Source: Craurococcus roseus
GTDB taxonomy: Bacteria; Pseudomonadota; Alphaproteobacteria; Acetobacterales; Acetobacteraceae
Assembly (NCBI RefSeq): GCF_039523795.1
Contig: NZ_BAAAFZ010000079.1
Coordinates: 1 to 32,581 of the forward strand
Length of the DNA stretch: 32,581 nt
Direction of reading: 5' to 3'
Both the position numbers and the translations under genes were made by a program. This document shows positions 30,745 through 32,581 of this stretch, piece after piece (positions within the stretch are counted from its first letter, which is position 1; every line of letters starts with the position of its first letter). The notes under the pieces were generated by a model, which was given only the letters and a program-made list of their open reading frames with translations, was not told the DNA's origin and searched no databases.

Positions 30745-31494
30745 TCACCTCCCCGCGTCCTTGGCCGATGCTATCGCCGCGCGGTCGGCGAGGTGGATGC
30801 TCTGCCGCGCCGGCAAGGCGATCGCGCCGCGCCGGCGCAACTCGGTCAGCGCGCGCGACACCGTTTCGGAGGTCAGGCCGAGGTAATCGGCGATGTCGTC
30901 GCGCGTGACGGGGACGTCCACCGCCCCGTCCGCGGCACGGCGGCAGCGCTCTCCCATCTCCAGCAGGAAGGAGGCGACCCGGGCCAAGGCGCTCGTGCGC
31001 CCGAGGCGCAAGAGGCACGCTTGGGCGTGGTGCAGCCGGCCGCAGGCGACCTCGCGGAAGGCGCGCGCGAGGCGCGGGTCGGCGTCCACCAGCGCCTCGG
31101 CCCTCGCGCGCGGGTAGGAGACCACCACGGCGTCGCGCGCCGCTTCGGCCGTCGCGCCGCGCCGCGCGCACGCCTCCAAGCCGAACAGGTCGCCGGGCAG
31201 CACGAGTTCGGCCACGTGCCTTTTGCCGTCCTCCGCGAAGCTGCACACCTGCACGGCCCCCGAAGCGAGCCAGTACCAGTGCGCGGCGGGTTCGCCTTCG
31301 GCGAAGATCTGCCGTCCGCGCCGGACCCTCGCCGCGGTGCCAATGGGCTGCAGGGCGTCGAGGACGATGGCGTGCGGCGGGACGCCCCCATCCGCGGCGC
31401 GGGGCGCCGGTGGCGGGGCGGTGCGGTGGTGCGGCGGCGACGGCGGCACGCGGGCTTGCGGCCATCGGGTTGGGGCGTCGGCCGAGAGCTGCAC
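30745..31494 (-). CDS. Crp/Fnr-family transcriptional regulator (FixK-like)
   Basis: 249 residues from GTG 31494. An N-terminal Pro/Ala-rich tail (about 1-40) precedes a cyclic-nucleotide-binding-fold beta-roll (RRGRQIFAEGEPAAHWYWLASGAVQVCSF, then ELVLPGDLFGLEA). A dimer helix (about 140-180) follows, then the helix-turn-helix PVTRDDIADYLGLTSETVSRALTELRRRGAI. The E..SR recognition pattern predicts FNR/FixK-type TTGAT-N4-ATCAA sites. The N-terminal Cys cluster of true FNR is absent; five Cys are scattered elsewhere. Such regulators respond to oxygen or redox state, often under FixLJ. I found no clear TTGAT-N4-ATCAA box upstream of the FDH genes, so a link is unproven. It is tail-to-tail with the RND pump (nine-base gap). 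Confidence 0.92.
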   Translation of the reverse strand: MQLSADAPTRWPQARVPPSPPHHRTAPPPAPRAADGGVPPHAIVLDALQPIGTAARVRRGRQIFAEGEPAAHWYWLASGAVQVCSFAEDGKRHVAELVLPGDLFGLEACARRGATAEAARDAVVVSYPRARAEALVDADPRLARAFREVACGRLHHAQACLLRLGRTSALARVASFLLEMGERCRRAADGAVDVPVTRDDIADYLGLTSETVSRALTELRRRGAIALPARQSIHLADRAAIASAKDAGR

Positions 31495-31634
31495 GAAATG
31501 TTCCTCCGCTGCGGTTTCGGCGCTGGCGCCGTTGCAGAGGACATGGCCGTGGCCACGGGCGGCAAGGATTCAGGGGCCCTACGTAAGGAACCGATGCGCC
31601 CCTGCCCGCCGGACGCGGAAGGCCGGCACCGCCG

Positions 31635-32006
31635 TCAACGCGCGGGCCCCGCGTACCCGACCCCCGGCGCCGGGTAGGCCGGGAAGGCATCCGGGAAGCC
31701 GGGCGGCGCGAACGGCGTCGCGCGGCCGTAGCTCCGCGCCGTCGCCTCCTCCGCGGTGTGGTCGTAGAACTCCGGCGTGCCGATCGGGCCGCCTGACAGC
31801 ACGCCTGCCCAAGGCAGGGCGCCGAACCCGCTGTCGACCACGACGGGCGCCGTGCTCCCGGCCCCGCTCGGTTCGTTTCGCGCCATGGCGGGACCGTGCC
31901 CGGCGCCGCCGGGCGCCGGCCGCCCCGGGGCGCACGCCGCCGCCAGCAGCCCGACCAGCATCCCCGCCATCGCCGATCGCGCAGCCCCGGTGCCCGGTCC
32001 CGACAT
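31635..32006 (-). CDS. Small putative lipoprotein of unknown function
   Basis: 123 residues from ATG 32006. A lipoprotein-like signal (AMAGMLVGLLAAAC) puts the acylated Cys near residue 26; Ala at the -3 position makes the lipobox slightly atypical. The mature part is Pro/Gly/Ala-rich with a less random segment (VDSGFGALPWAGVLSGGPIGTPEFYDHTAEEATARSYGRA) and ends with repeated Pro-Gly. I do not recognise the family. It lies upstream of the Crp/Fnr gene on the same strand, 140 bases away, and downstream of the unrecognised gene at the right edge. Confidence 0.55.
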   Translation of the reverse strand: MSGPGTGAARSAMAGMLVGLLAAACAPGRPAPGGAGHGPAMARNEPSGAGSTAPVVVDSGFGALPWAGVLSGGPIGTPEFYDHTAEEATARSYGRATPFAPPGFPDAFPAYPAPGVGYAGPAR

Positions 32007-32131
32007 GCCGCGACCCCCTCCACGCCGACCCGCCGCACGGACCGCAGCGCCCCCCGCTTCCGGCGGGTTCGGCCCCGATTGGGGCCGGCCTTGCCACGCC
32101 GCTGGCGGCGCGGCGCTCGTTGGCGGCGCGC

Positions 32132-32581
32132 TCACCGCGACCGGCCGGCGGATGCCGCTTCCGCCCTCGCCGCAGCCGAGCGCTCCAGCATCTCCATGGC
32201 CGCGAGTATCTTCCGCGCCTCCTCGGCCGCTTCCCGCGGCGACGTGCCCGCCGCCTGCATGGCCGCGATGGACTCGCGGAACCGGCGGTCGGTGGATTCG
32301 TAGGCCGCGCGATCCCCGAAGTCCCCGGGCACGTCGTTGATCACCATCCACGCCGCGTGCGCTTCGTCGAGCAGCGCCTGCTGCGCGGGCGGCACGGCGC
32401 CCTCCTGCGGCTCGCGCGCGCCGTGGGCGACGAGCATCGCCAGCGCCGCGCGCAGCCGCTCGGCGGCCGCGTCGACCATCAACGCGTAGCCGGCGAGCTT
32501 GCCGGCCGTCGTCTCCAGCGCCGGCGCAGGGTGGGCGGCCTGCCCTTCGCGCCATTGCGCGGCGGCCGGGCCGCCGCCGCT
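32132..32581 (-). CDS. Unrecognised protein, 5' end beyond the right edge
   Basis: The minus-strand frame is open from the window edge to the TGA at 32132, giving 149 visible residues; an internal TTG-ATG pair at 32477-32482 is a possible alternative start. The visible part is Ala-rich and helical (LAGYALMVDAAAERLRAALAMLVAHGARE, then EAHAAWMVINDVPGDFGDRAAYESTDRRFRES). It ends in a charged helix with EEARKILAAMEMLERSAAARAEA. No membrane segment or catalytic motif is visible in this part. No family is recognised. It could share a transcript with the small lipoprotein gene 125 bases downstream. Confidence 0.5.
   Translation of the reverse strand, partial: SGGGPAAAQWREGQAAHPAPALETTAGKLAGYALMVDAAAERLRAALAMLVAHGAREPQEGAVPPAQQALLDEAHAAWMVINDVPGDFGDRAAYESTDRRFRESIAAMQAAGTSPREAAEEARKILAAMEMLERSAAARAEAASAGRSR

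Overview
The window is very GC-rich DNA with strong third-position G/C. GTG and TTG starts are frequent, and adjacent genes often overlap by four bases. Gene content and order (TPR protein-ispE-tRNA-Gln, a membrane-bound formate dehydrogenase cluster with DUF3305/DUF3306/DUF6352/DUF6505 genes, an IclR-gcl pair) point to an alphaproteobacterium, most likely a Rhodospirillales/Acetobacteraceae (Roseomonas-like) chromosome. This taxonomic placement is inference from familiar gene neighbourhoods. The scaffold contains one run of 21 Ns (630-650).

Layout. 1-746: the tail of a membrane protein facing a c-type cytochrome lipoprotein gene that is interrupted by the N gap. 747-5526: an eroded accessory zone. 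It holds a decayed FAD aromatic hydroxylase, an apparently intact VapBC-type toxin-antitoxin pair, a frameshifted and truncated ParB-domain DNA methyltransferase, and several repeat-bearing non-coding stretches. The zone ends at the 3' side of tRNA-Gln. 5527-8208: tRNA-Gln, ispE and an exported TPR protein, all on the minus strand. 8209-8997: non-coding DNA with a 45-bp-period repeat array. 8998-11848: a divergent IclR regulator and glyoxylate carboligase (gcl).

12002-26035 is the core of the window, a formate dehydrogenase island. On the minus strand lies a 691-residue protein with four predicted 4Fe-4S clusters. Divergent from it, across a perfect 14-bp palindrome, run a biotin/lipoate-ligase-fold protein, DUF6505, DUF6352, DUF3305 and DUF3306, each overlapping the next by four bases. 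These are followed by a TorD-type chaperone, a small TAT-signal protein, the FDH alpha (Cys form), beta (ferredoxin) and gamma (cytochrome b) subunits, MobB, MoeA/Glp and an enoyl-CoA hydratase/isomerase. Together they should make, load with bis-MGD and export a periplasmic formate:quinone oxidoreductase. The conserved DUF genes and the ligase-like protein have no clear biochemical role known to me and are the best candidate for an undescribed maturation or electron-transfer module. No FdhD or MobA gene is present in the window.

26089-32581: tRNA-Pro, then an RND efflux adaptor and RND pump transcribed divergently, a Crp/Fnr (FixK-like) regulator, a small lipoprotein, and an unrecognised gene running off the right edge.
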